Source: Haematococcus lacustris
Lineage: Eukaryota > Chlorophyta > Chlorophyceae > Chlamydomonadales > Haematococcaceae
DNA: 64,000 nucleotides
Direction of reading: 5' to 3'
Assembly (NCBI GenBank): GCA_030144725.1
Contig: JASKMD010000013.1
Coordinates: 2,876,322-2,940,321, forward strand
This document shows, one piece after another, positions 29,775 through 41,110 of this stretch. Made by a program: the position numbers and the translations under genes. Position 1 is the first letter of the stretch; every line of letters starts with the position of its first letter. Under the pieces are notes generated by a model that ran no database searches, was not told where the DNA came from, and saw only the letters and a program-made list of their open reading frames with translations.

Positions 29775-32600
29775 TCAATCATCTTCCGCGGAATCCCACA
29801 CAAAAACACGCGAAGCTATTTGTGTTGCGACAGTGTTTCTGTTGCAATTACCAAGACTTGGAGAAGCGGCTCTCTTGTGAGATACGTGGCTGGGACTCAC
29901 AGGCTGGACCCGCCGCCGCAACACCTTGCGCATACAGACCTGAACCCCGCTTCTCCAAGGCCATCCTAATTGACGGACAGGGACATAACCCTCCTGCCGA
30001 TACAGATTCAGCGCCGGCGTGTTGCCCTCCGCTACCTCCAGCCAAATCGACGTCCGCTGCCAGCGTACAGCTGCAGGCGAGCAACAACAGGGTCGCACCC
30101 GCCGCGCGTCACTTGTTGTGACAGATGGTGTCCTCAGCTCCCTATGTCCTTGTCATTACCCTTGGCGAGCTCCGCGCTCCATCTTGACCCTCCCCCTGAC
30201 CTGCTATTGACCTGACCCCGCCCCCAACAGCTACTCCTGACCTGCTATTGCCCATGACCCGGACCATGCTCCTCCCTCCGTACTGGGCAGCCACACAGCC
30301 ACTTGCCTAGCTTCTCTGCAGCTCTCAGCAGCGCACGAGCTACCCCCTTCCCCCGCTGCTGCCGGCACACTGCCAGGCCAGTGACGTGCAGCAGCAGCGG
30401 AGTGCTGCTAGGGAAGGGGGGCGGCAGGAGGGCCAGCGGCTGCAGCCAGGCAGGCAACATAAGGGCGGCTCTCACTGGACCCAGGGTCAGGGTCAAGGTC
30501 CGGGTTTTAAATTATAAATCTGTCCCTGACCCTGACCTAGAGCACGACCGGTTAATTTAACATCCTGATGTTTTGGTTCTTTAACGTGCTTTAACAAATC
30601 TTTAACATACCCGTTTTGCTACCCTGGAACTGCGTCTCACTGGCCACTTCTGCCTGCATAGTGTCGCTGGGTGCATTGCCGTGTCGTGACCAGAACGACA
30701 TCAAAAAACGACTCGTATCAAGACCAAGCGTGCATCTTTAACAAAACGGTTTAACATTAACTTTAACACGTCCGGTCGTGCCCTACCCTGACCCTGACCT
30801 AGTCTTTGACTTTAGGGACCATCACACCCTGATGGGTGCACCTGAATAGGCACTGAGTTGCCGGCTGCCTAGATGCCGATCCTCCACTGTGTGGGCATGA
30901 CCAGAGCAAGGCACTGCCCTAGGGCTCTCACCTCACCCCTCTCCCCCACCCCTCTCCCCCACCCCTCCACCTCACCTGGCCCAGGGAAACCACCAGGTAG
31001 CCGGCCAGCCTGCTGCCCAGCCACTGGCCCTGCTCCCCGCCATCCCCGCCCCGCTGCTCCTTATGGCCACACAGGGGCCTGGCCTTAAGCGGCTGGGGCA
31101 GTGACGCTACAGGGCCTGCTGGGTGGGCAGCGGCCGGGGGCCCAGCTGCTGCTGCTGGGAGTGAAAGACCACCAAGGCTGCCCCCAGGGCTGTTGGAGGT
31201 AGGGGCAGCAGGGGACTGCGGCTCAAACCCAGCTTGCCTGCCACCCTCCTCCCCCGCCTGCTGCAGGCTCATGGAGGTGTGGGCAGGTGTGACCTGGCCT
31301 GACCCCGGCGCTGGGTGGCAGGCCTCAGCCCCACTAACCCTCCACCCAGACCAGCCTTCCAAACCAGCCTGTGCAGTTTCACTGCCTCTCAATGCACCCG
31401 GCTGTTGCTCATCATGCAGCCTAGGTGCAGGTGAGGGGCACTGCTGACTGCCAGCCCCTCCTGCCTCATCGCTGTAGGGTGAGCAGGAGGCAAGGGTGGC
31501 CTGGCTGGCTGCTCCAACCGCCTCAACCACCAGGCATGCCCACAACCGCCGCCGCCGCTGCCGCAGCCGCTCTTGCTGTGCTGCTGCTCCCTGCTGCTGG
31601 CCTCCAGACAGCCAGGCAGCACCACCACCACCATTGAGGCTGCTGGGGGCTGTGCTGCCAGCCTGGCTGCCACCCAGCCCTGCACTGCTACTAGTAGGGT
31701 AGGGACCCCAACCAAGACGCGGGAGCAGCCAGCCAGGGCGGGGCCATGCTGCGCTCAGCGCTGGGGCAGGTGGTGCTGGTGCTGGTGGATCCTGGGTGAG
31801 AGGGCTGGGAGCAGCCCGTCCTGCTGCTGCCTGGCCTGCCTGCTGCCTGGATCCAGCAGTGGCCTGCTCTGACAGTCCTGGTGGTGTCAGGGTCACCTGC
31901 TCTAGTGGGCGCAGCTGCCGGGCAGCCTGGCTGGCAGAGTGTTTGCGGGAGTGCTGGCGGGCCAGCTGCTGGACTGCGGCAGCTGCGTAGTCGCTGGCAT
32001 GGCGGCTGTCAATGCGAGTGCCAAAGGAGGTCAGCCCTTCACTGAGCAGCGACTGCGGTCACACAGGGAGGGGTTGGGTGTAGGGTGATGGATAATGGAT
32101 TATGGTCACATTGGTACGGGCAGCAGCAACAGCAGCTAAGCAGCGGCACCGACAGAAGCAACAGCTAAGCAGCGGCGGCAGCAGCTAAGCAGCGGCAGCA
32201 GCAGCTAAGCAGCGGCAGTAGTAGCACGACCTGTGGTGAGTGCTATTGCGGCAGCACGGGCAGTGGTACCAGTGGTGGAAGCAGGGGCGGCAGTAAGGGC
32301 AGGAACGGCTATGGCAGCAACGGGAGAAGCTGCAAGCCAGATATTCGAAGCAGATGTTGTTCTTAAAATGTCTCACATTGCTTGATTGGCAGGGTAAAGG
32401 CAGGGTAGAGGCAGGGTGAAAGCAGGGTAAAGGCAGCACCGTGAATTTCTCACCACACTTCACCACGACACGCGTGGCTTCTCTTGTGCAGCAGTGACGA
32501 GTCCTACCTCTTTGTAAATGCGAGCCACCTCAGCAGAGTCGCGCGATGGATCCCAGCGGCGCACTCGATGCGCTGTGCATTTTCCAGCAAGCGGAGTCAT
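29775..32600 (-). CDS. GNAT-family N-acetyltransferase, 4 exons
   Basis: Exons on the minus strand: 32508-32600, 30976-32052, 30307-30439, 29775-30070, about 532 residues. The GNAT fold transfers acetyl from acetyl-CoA to an amine; the substrate cannot be told. Seen: VRRWDPSRDSAEVARIYKE at the start, RLWACLVVEAVG and RLAGYLVVSLGQ as core strands, then HVTGLAVCRQQRGKGVARAL (residues 408-427), the acetyl-CoA motif with QQRGKGVA, and WLEVAEGNTPALNLYRQEGY, the family's C-terminal motif. Exon 2 is 1077 bp and includes about 300 residues of Gly/Gln/Pro-rich sequence between core strands; hidden in-frame introns are possible, since CAG|GTGACC at 31897 is also a donor. Intron 3 is GC-AG (AG|GCAAGT). 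I use the ATG at 32600; the open frame continues upstream without an ATG, so an earlier exon may exist. The last 45 residues do not look like the family and the stop may be misplaced. Confidence 0.8.
30479..30541. repeat. Short inverted repeat (GGTCAGGGTCAGG type)
   Basis: An arm of CCAGGGTCAGGGTCAAGG type and an opposing CCCTGACCCTGACCTAG arm flank an A/T-rich loop, in intron 2 of the GNAT gene. The same CCCTGACCCTGACCTAG string recurs at about 30784-30802. Confidence 0.6.
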
Positions 32601-32814
32601 GACACTCGCCGCGCTCAGGTTTCCCTGTATCCCTATCTTGCCCCTACACTTCTCCACAGCAGTGAGCGACCGGTGTGTGTCCCTTACCTAAGTGCGACCC
32701 TAGGAGTCGCTACAGCCCTACCCAATGCATGACTTTCTCGCACACACATCCCCTTTGTAAGGGGGTAATCAAATTAGCTTGTTTTATTTGGTTCATGGCA
32801 TGATACACATGTCA

Positions 32815-33084
32815 CTATTGCTGCCGCTGGTGCCGCCGCTGCCACTTCCGCAGCAGGCCTTTGTCGCGCACGAGCACCCACTCCTGGCCTGGTCTGCCTG
32901 GGTTGGGCATGGCTGGGCGACCTGTCCAGCTGCTGAGCTCGCGTGGGCGGCTCGGCCCGGCTGCAATGCGGCTGATGTTCAGCGCGGCTGACACGTCCTG
33001 GTCGTAGAACCTGATGCCTTGAGCATCAGGCCCCTGATCCGGGACCGCGTCGCCATGCTGCGCACCGGGTGGAGCCACCGACAA
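32815..33084 (-). pseudogene. C-terminal scrap of a TnpB/Fanzor-like RuvC nuclease (second family)
   Basis: The frame reads GIRFYDQDVSAALNISRIAA and then Arg/Pro/Trp-rich sequence to a stop at 32815. The string YDQDVSAALNI matches the RuvC-III end of TnpB/Fanzor proteins (usually DRDVNAARNI), with the second Asp kept. Nothing upstream restores the rest of a nuclease, so this is a 3' remnant. It differs in sequence from the copies at 39.4 and 45.4 kb. The identification is from motif memory. Confidence 0.5.
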
Positions 33085-34272
33085 GGCGACACAGATCCAC
33101 GCACATTCCTTGCCAAACCAAGCGTGTAGTCAAGCCATGTCTAGTCTAAACGGTGCAGGGCTCAGTCTAGGCCGGTGTGTGAGGTTGTTATACAACTATG
33201 TAATGACCACTCCTACAATGCAAATGCACCTGACGTCTCACACCTTAAGGTCTCTGCCTCGCCTTCGACGCTTTTACAACTGGTCGCTTCCCTACACGGC
33301 TGAGGTAATGTGCGGCAAGGGGGTGTATGTGTTGGGCACCATATGTAGGCGCTAGGAACTGCGGAATCAGCCCATGCGTCATTGCAATGGAGCGGGAACT
33401 GCTTCCTCTCCCCCTCCCAGCCCATCCCAGGCCCACCACATCCCAGCCTTGCACACCACCCACACACGCCGCTTATAAAGTCTGCAGTACTTGCATGCCT
33501 CAGTCCTTTCCCCTTGCCACACACTGCATTGTAACCCGTTTGACTGGACTCAGACGCTGCATGGAGTCGACGTGGTAACCCACGCTCTAGGGTGTAGTAA
33601 AGGCATTTCATATCTGTGTGAACTGTTGCAAATCCCCAACCCGGGCAGCCTTATCCGTCATGCTAGAACAGTTCAGGTCAATAGTCAGGTCATGCATTAC
33701 TAGAGTACCAGCTCATGTGCACCTTTGCCTGTGCACCGTGCCATGCGTTTTGTTGCAGAATGTTCGAAACCCCTAGAGGGTAGCTTAGCAATCCCACACT
33801 GACATTCCCTGAAAGGCGCCCTGTGCAGCAGAGAACATATCACAGCAATGGGTGTGGTGGGTCACAGTGGGTGATGCTGGCCTAGCAGCTGGGGCTGCCA
33901 TGCATGCAGGCAAGCAGTGGATGCATGACGCCCTGGTGCATGCAAGTCTTAGGTGGGGAACACATTACCTGGCCTCCCTAGATTTGAGGCTATTCAGTAC
34001 CGCCATGGAAGAGGCTTCACGCTCCTCGACACACACTTGTGCCCATGCCCATGCTAACATGTGTGACACACACACAACATGCTGCTCCATTTAACTCCAA
34101 CTCATAGACCCCACTCCCTGCTCTGCTACCAGCCTTCACAGCACCTGTTGCCGCCATGCAAACAAGATGATGGTGATAGTGAAGGTGATAATGGTGATGA
34201 TAATGATGGGAATTGCAAGGGCTGCACCAAAATGTGGGCTGTCATGGCTCATAAGGCCCCTGGCCGCTAGCC
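33085..34272. other. Intergenic region without recognised gene
   Basis: No coding exon recognised. There is a GATGATGGTGATAGTGAAGG-type repeat at about 34163-34210 and several palindromic ATGCATGC motifs at 33898-33945. Confidence 0.4.
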
Positions 34273-35756
34273 TCAAGGCAGCACAGAGCCAGAGCGTTGT
34301 AGGTCAGGCTGGTTAGGGCCCACATCCAGACGTATGCGACTGAAACCTCTCACAGGTGCATGCCGTGGTTTGGGCTGCGGAGAGGCAGTGCCTGCAGTGT
34401 CCTTGCCTGGCTTGGGCAGTGCAGGAGGGTGTGGCTGGGGCCTGGGCAGGGGCTGGCTGGGAGGTGAGGACCCTGCCGCTGGCCTCCCGCCGCCCGGCAG
34501 TGGCCCCTGATCGACCCCGCCACTCAGCGAGTCGTGGATGGCTGCGCCTGGCTGAGCTACGAGCTGAGTCAAGCTTCGGGCACCAGGTTGGCCCGGCTGT
34601 TCGAGTTTGCCCGAATGGATCGCGACACTGTGCACGTACCGAGCCGACCCAGTGAGCTTAAGTCGGATCAACGTTGCCGTGCCAGCTGGGGTGGGAAGCT
34701 CTGGCCCACAGGCTGCCATCGCGCCGCCTTGCAACATCGGCATCGCTCCAGCTGACGCATCATGTGCGTCCTCTAGTCCCCAACTCGCATGCCGCTCTGC
34801 AAGGCCCGCCTCTATGCCTGCCGCACTGCTACAGCCATGTCTGGCATTTGGAACGGGGGTTGGTGTCGTTGGCCCAGACTCGCGGGTCGAGGCTGCGGCT
34901 GAGTCGCCTTTAGGCGCAAGCTGCTCATGTCCGACTGCCTTGAACTGATTCCAGAGCTTGGACACTGAGGCAGCAGCTCGCGCAGCTGCGACGAAGGTGA
35001 CTCGCGGCGGGTGGGGCTTCTGCCGGCCTAACACCTCTGCTGCCACTACCTGCTGCTGGTCCTGTGCTCCATCCGGCCTGACATGTGACGCACTAAGCTG
35101 GGTGTCGCCAAGATCCTGCGCTGTTGAGTGTGACGACGCCCAGTTGGGGGTGCTAGTCCTGCTCAACGCAGGCGGGCCGTCTCTGAGGCCATCGATCAGC
35201 ATCGCAAGGTCCCACGCGCGTAACCCTGAAGCCGAACCTGGAGAATTTCGACCGTCATTGCTTGAATCGCTGCTCAACCGCCACTCGCTGCACTGCTCGC
35301 GACTGTCGCTGTCCGCGGGGGTGCACTCTGGTTGAAGCAACACGTGCAACGGGCAACTTGCACTGCTTGCAGCGCCGGCATTTCGGAAGCTGTTGGTTGT
35401 GGCAGGAGCGGGCACAGGCGTTGCCCCGACACAGGCTGCGCGCAGACCCGACTGCGCACAGCTGATGGGCGCAGCCTCATCGCCACCCTCTGCTGAGTTT
35501 GTAGGAGCCAGCACAGGAGACTGCCCAGCAGTGCTGGTCCGGATTGCGCAAAGGCTGCTTGCCTCAAGCAGTCGTCCCTCTTGGCCAAGCGGTTGCTCAT
35601 ACATCCATGGTTGCCACAGCCCCTCCCCAGCCGCCCATTCATCCTCCCCGTCCCCCTCCTCCTCCTCACCACTGCTCACACCTACCCACACTTCTGAGGT
35701 GTACCTCGACCTCCTCACCTTGCCAGACTGCTGCTGGCCCCCTGGCTGCCCCAGCC

Positions 35757-35789
<33 letters not shown>

Positions 35790-37651
35790 CAGGGTAGCTG
35801 GCCAGCACCCCACCCCCATCCAACAGTACCAGGCTACTGGACCGGATGGATCTGAAGCGGGCGGTGCCACGCAGCATACTGCTGCTTCCTGGCAGCAGGC
35901 CTGCCTGGCCCGCTGCAGTGCCTGCTCTGGCTGCTGCTGCCAGGAACCTGGTGCTGGCGGCTTTGCGCAGCGGAGAGTAGTGCGTGCTGCCTTGGCTGGC
36001 GCTACTGCCGCTGCCAGCCAGCACGGACTCGTTTGGCATAGGGCCAGGCGTTGACGAATGAGTGAAGGAAGCTGGAAGGAACCTGGAACTGGCAGCACGC
36101 CGCGGCATGTGAAGGTAGTGTAGGATACCCTTGCCCTCCCCGCCTGGCACGTCAGGGGGGTTGGGGTTGGCTGCATAGCTGAGGCGGGACAGCCTAGCAG
36201 CGCGTGGGGGCTCGCTGGGGGAGGTGCGAGGGAGTGGGCTGGGTGGGCTGGTGGGTGGGTGGAGGCTGGAGGGGCCGAGGGGGCCCAAGGTGCCTGCTGA
36301 TGTGAGCAGCGACCTGGCTGAGGCAGCTGAGGCAGCCAGGGAGCCAGGGGTTGTGGGTGGAGGGGAGGCTGGGGTGGCAGGTGGTGAGGGCGAGGGGGAG
36401 GGCCCTCCAGGGCTCTGAGCTGCTGGTGTTGGCAGGAGGGGCAGGGAGAGGCCAGGCCTGGCTGGTGTGGTGGCAGCGGGGAGTGTGGCAGGGGCAGGGA
36501 AGGTTGGGGGCTGGCCTGGGCTGGGCATCAGTGTGGCTGATGAGGAAGGGGGTGCAGCAACTTCCAGGGGTGAGGAGCTGGTGGCAGCTAGGCATGTAAG
36601 GGTGCCAGCACCAGGGCAGGGTGGGTCGGCTTGAAGGAGCTGCTTGCCAGCCAGTAAGCCTGGGCCACCAAGGTCAAGGGGGGTGAGCGAAGAGCTCAGC
36701 TGATGGCCTTGATTGTGGCAGGGCTGCTGCATGGATGCATCCTGGTCTGGCCCCTGGCTGGCCTTTGTGAGCCGCGGTGTGGATAAGGGCTGGGGCAGGG
36801 GCAGCAGGGTGTGGCGAGGGGTCTCTGGCCGCACAGGACTGCAAGCACTCCTTGGTGACCGCCCGGGCCCAGAGATGCTGGAGGTTTCTGACAGGGGCAG
36901 CTGCAATGGGCGGCTAGGCAGCAATGGGCGGGCAGGGAGGCGGGGGCTGAGGGCAGCTGGGGCAGATGAGGTGGGTAGGAGCAGTGGGAGCCCAGGCTGG
37001 GTCTGCTGCTGCTGGAGGGGAGGGGGCTGCTGCTGGAGGGGAGGGGGAGCCATGGCCTCCACCTCTGACCCAAGCTTGAGGCGGCGCGCTGCATTGGGCC
37101 GGACCCTGCCGGCGGGGGTGCTGATGCGGCGCGGGGGGGCGGGGCTGGGGTCAGGTGGGGAGGCATGGGTTTGACATGGTGGGTGAGGGCAGAGGTGGCT
37201 CAGGTCCTGTGGCTGGGCAGTGGGGAAAGGTGGTGGGGAGGGCAGGGAAGGTGACTGGAGCTGCTGGTTCAGCTCCAGGGTGAGGGGCAGGGACAGGTGG
37301 GTGGGCAGGTTGGCAGAGGGCTGATTGGTGATAAGACCGAAGGCAGGTGCTGGCCACCACCCTGGGCTGCTGGCGAATGGATGCATGGGGATGTGATCCA
37401 TGGCTGGTGAGGGGGCTCCTGGCTGCTGCTGCTGGTCAGGGGCAGAGGCAAGGGCAGGGCCAGGGGACACCCTGGCCAACTGCCTACTGCAGGTGACTTG
37501 GCGAGAGGGGCGGAGAGGCAGAGGGGCGGTGAGAGGGGCGGTGAGGCAGAGGGCGGTGAGAGGGGAGAGCAGAGGGGAGAGCTTGGTTCTGAGGCTGTGG
37601 CTGCAGTTGCGAGCGTCTGGGCGGACCCAGGCAGGCACCTCAGGAGGGCAG
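34273..37651 (-). CDS. Large Ser/Pro-rich protein of unknown function, long 3' exon
   Basis: A 3379-bp open frame (about 1126 residues) on the minus strand. It opens at a CTGCAG acceptor (exon base 37651) rather than at an ATG, so upstream exons are expected; I could not place them. The protein is disordered in appearance: Pro/Ser/Gln/Ala-rich, with an acidic segment GVSSGEEEEGDGEDEW and basic motifs that repeat: RRAASSRFLPASF, RKAASTRFLAAAAR, RGTARFRSIRSSS. The end is GFSRIRLDVGPN followed by about 15 residues. No catalytic or membrane domain is recognised. An open frame of this length is unlikely by chance even at high GC, and other frames are broken, so I think it is real. Confidence 0.6.
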
Positions 37652-39250
37652 CTGCAGCGCGCTAGGTGGTCACTAGGTCAGGGCTGCAGGGCAGGCCAGC
37701 AGCAGTCCATGGCAAAATTGGAAGTTGTGGAGGTTGTAGGTGAGAGGTACGGCAGGCAGGCGGCAGGCAAGGACAGGGGCGGTGCTGCTGCTGCTGCTGC
37801 TGTTGGTAGACAGCAGCTACTGGCAGGTGATGCACATTTGGCCTGATGGAGGCAGCTGCCAGCCCTGTTTTCTCCCCCAACCCTCCTCTCCTGCACAGCT
37901 GGGACCACACTGCTTCAGCTGCCTGTGATACTGTGGGGGCAGGGGCGCCCTGTGGCAGCTAGCTGCCCCACCCTTGGGAGCGTCATGACAGTCTGCTACT
38001 GCTGCTGGCGCTGAGGCCACAGCAGCGCTATGTTTGGCAAATGCCATGTGCTGCTGCTGACGATGATGCTCATGATGAGCTTCTACCTGCCCCACCCTTC
38101 CCGCGGAGGAGGGCTTGCCATTGCAGCGCTGAGCTGCCAGAGGCAGTCCTCCAGGCAATGCTGAGAGTTGAGCTGCAAAGGGGTCGTGGCTGGGTCAGGG
38201 GCGGGTGGAGGCCAGGGTCTGTTCCATGATGCGACCGGCACCGATGCACCAGGTGGCAGAGAGATGCATGGCATCAGCAGCCATGCCCGCAAGCTGCTAG
38301 CTGGCAGGCTAGTGCAAGGTTTGGCTTTAAACATTGCTGACTGTAAGTCACAGTAGAGTGACGTAAAATGGCCTGAGTCAAGGTGAAGTAGCTGTCATGG
38401 GTGAGTGGGTGGGATGGGATGGGAGGAGAGGCTAGGCTACTCATGGGAGCAGCAGTACAGCTGAAGCGGCGTTCCTTTCTGTGAAGCTGTCTTAGATGTG
38501 TGGTGACTAGAGCAAGTGGCAGGCTGGCCTGTAAGGGCTGATTGCAAGGCATACCTGTTTTAGCAATGCTGGTACAAAAGCAGCGGCCGGCTGATGAGCA
38601 GGCTGCACAGGTACCACCCTGTGCCCCTGATTCCATGCTGCTGAGCTGAGGGTGGCGCTGCTGGGAGCTGAGTGGGCAACGCTAATCCTTGAGGATCGTG
38701 GGTTGCTTGCAGTGCCGTAAAGATACGGTTGAAGCAGGTGTGCTCTGTGGAGCAAGGGCAGAGCGTGGTCAAGAAATCGCTGCCAGTACACTGCAAGTAC
38801 TTTGATGAATAGCCAGGTTTATAAAACCGAACATCGCAGGCGTCACCTGACGCTGAACAATTGTCAACCTGACGCCCTCCTACTAGTTTCGGGTCGTTGA
38901 GTCCGCCACCATTACCTGTCGCGCCCGCCTAAGGTGGCAATCCGCCAAAGCTGGGCATGGCTCTGTGAAGCATCTGTTAAGCACCCCTAGTTCGCATGTA
39001 AATTCATGCATGTGTGCATCTGGGACACTGGTACATCTGGTACAGTGATGATATTACTTGACACCGGTGTTGCAGTCCTCTTTCCCGCTTGCAGATGCTT
39101 TGCTGGATCCCATGAAGCACATGTATAGAACTGTGAGTAAATGGCCTTATTCAGGCTGCAAGATATGTTCTGGCCATCATTGCTGCCCAACATGCGGGCA
39201 GAGCGAGGTGAGGTAGGGAGTGGTGGTAGCAATGTCCGAGCCTCCATAAG
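37652..39250. other. Region upstream of the Ser/Pro-rich exon; possible unplaced exons
   Basis: Several minus-strand open stretches of 250-340 bp (for example 37817-38158 and 38507-38791) could be 5' exons of the Ser/Pro-rich gene, but none shows a domain or a decisive splice phase. A CTG run lies at 37785-37806. Confidence 0.3.
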
Positions 39251-39989
39251 GGCCTCCATTTGAATCGGACCACTAGGGATCAATAGGGATCAATAGCTGG
39301 ACCACTCAAACTTTGATTATGGGGCTGTGTGGAGTATACCCAATGCACATGGACATGGTGCATGAGTGCCTACCACCTACACTGTTGCCTGACTCTTGAG
39401 GGCTATAGTCTAGAGTTGGCATGACAAACATGCACTATATGTGTGCTGATGACAGCTCATATAGGGGGGCACACATAACAGTGCCTCAGCAGGCTGCTGC
39501 TGCTGCTGCTGGCCTTGGGTGGGCGGTCTCGCAGCCGCTTGTAGCCCAGGCCAGGATACGCCTTGCCCTTGGCTGGCAGAGCTGGCTGCTCTGGCCACCA
39601 GCACAGCTACAGCGGATGCCACCTGCTCTCCCCAATGCGCTGCATGTTCAGTGCGGCATTGCAGTCCCTGTCTACCCACCTGGCTTGGCTTGGCTTGTGG
39701 TGCTGGCTTGGCTCTGGCAGCCTTGCCCTGGGCCTTGCCTTTGCCCTTGATGGGCTGTGTAGGCTCAGCTGCCTGCTCAGCCTTGGTGCGCTTGCTGCGC
39801 TTGGCTGGCGGGGGAGAGCTGGGCCCTGGCTGTGAGGCTGCTGGCTGTGTGGCTGCCTGGCTGCTGCATGGGGCCTGTGGGGGCTTGCATGGAGCATCCA
39901 CCGGGCACCACATCATGCCCCGCACTGGCTGGTCCCGCTGCTGGCTCCAGGCTGCGCGCAGCAGGCGGTGTTCTACCTGTCCTGCTGGG
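39251..39989. repeat. Duplicated segment, copy 1 (TnpB/Fanzor-like element 3' end)
   Basis: Matches 45287-46022 almost base for base: I see one substitution near 39281 and one CTG unit difference at about 39497. The shared left end begins GGCCTCCATTTGAATCGG, with unrelated flanks outside. The right end of the match is set only by the gap in copy 2, and copy 1 clearly continues to about 41.1 kb. Confidence 0.95.
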
Positions 39990-41056
39990 GCTTCCAGTCC
40001 GCAGGCCTGGTGGGCTGCTCATGGTCCAGCTGCTTCTCACATGGGTGCCGGCCATACACTGCTGAGCTGACCCGGCTGGTGCGGTGCTCATCTACTAGCA
40101 CCACCCTGCCCTGCAGCTGGACTATGCCTCTGGGCCCGCACTCCACCTTGTAGCAGGCTCGCAGCACCGCATCAGCACCCCAGCCACCCCGGGTGCCACT
40201 GCTAGCTGCACCAAAGAACACCAGCTGCTTTGCACGCCCATGGCGCTCCATGGACAACTCCGCCACCTCCTCCTTCAACTGCAGTCATGCACACAAGGCA
40301 CGCAGGGTGGCTGACATGGTGGCGCCCGGTTGAGCATAGCACAATAAACTACTGTTTCACTCCATGCCCATCCACCACCTCTCAGTTCCTTACCCTCCCA
40401 CCCACACACCCTGACCTTCTTGAAGAACTTCCCCAGCGCTCGGTCCTGGGCTTCGGTCAGCCTCAGCCGCTGCCGTGCCCACTTGGGGTCCAGATACATC
40501 TCCCACACCGCGTCCCAGGTGGCCGGGGTGACGGTGATGCGATTCAAGTTGGTCTCTAATGAGGTACCGGCTGAGCTTGCTGCTGCCACGTGCTGGAGGT
40601 GGGGCTGGGCCGGTGCTAGCTACCTCTGGGTGTCGCGGAGGGAGTTGTTCAAGCCACTGGCCTGCCGCACCTGGCCCTTGGTCAGCTTCCACCGGGCCAG
40701 CTGGTCTACTACCAGCTGGCCTGACTCGTGGTCCCACACCCCTGAGGCTGCACTGATTGCCTGGGTGATGCCTGGGTCGATGTCCATCCCAATCCGTGTG
40801 GCTGGATCAGACACAAACTCACGCTGATCAGCAATGACATGCCTATGTACACACGCGCTGACACCGGTTGCCTCCACCGTCCTCTCAAGCTAAACCTCTT
40901 GTTGGCAAGACTGCCTGTGCTAAACAACCTGTGCAAGTGCTTGCTGAGGGCTGGCTCTGTGGTGAAGGCAGCCCTGATCTCCTTGGTCAGCCCTAAGTGC
41001 GTGCACACCCCATGCAGCACCCTATTGTCTAGCTTGATGAAGTTCAGCCCTACCAT
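39410..41056 (-). pseudogene. TnpB/Fanzor-like RuvC nuclease, degenerate copy
   Basis: Read on the minus strand from the ATG at 41056. Segments: NFIKLDNRVLHGVCTHLGLT and RFSLRGRWRQPVSAR; then, in another frame, IGMDIDPGITQAISAASGVW (RuvC-I Asp) and RWKLTKGQVRQASGLNN; then a TAG at about 40620 where the frame otherwise continues (PHLQHVAAASSAG); TWDAVWEMYLDPKWARQRLR; an apparent intron 40279-40430; GGWGADAVLRACYKVECGPRG; VVLVDEHRTSRVSSAV (RuvC-II Glu; the usual zinc-ribbon Cys pair after TS is missing); a 1-bp slip near 39990; MMWCPVDAP; a Lys/Ala/Pro-rich linker; a further shift; WVDRDCNAALNMQRIGESRW (RuvC-III Asp), then a TAG. The order D...E...D with TS and DRDxNAA is that of TnpB/Fanzor, RNA-guided nucleases of transposons. 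At least two stops and two or three shifts make this copy inactive as read. Confidence 0.7.
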
Positions 41057-41110
41057 GGCCGTGGCCGCTTCTTCCGAACCATTACGCGATGTGCTTTCAG
41101 ACGGGCTGTG

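Noticed and set aside
35393..37174. Plus-strand ORFs opposite the Ser/Pro-rich exon
   Set aside because: They are antisense shadows of the longer minus-strand frame and show no domain.
39410..39925. Functional Lys/Ala/Pro-rich protein of 171 residues
   Set aside because: It is the linker part of the broken TnpB/Fanzor-like gene read past a frameshift.
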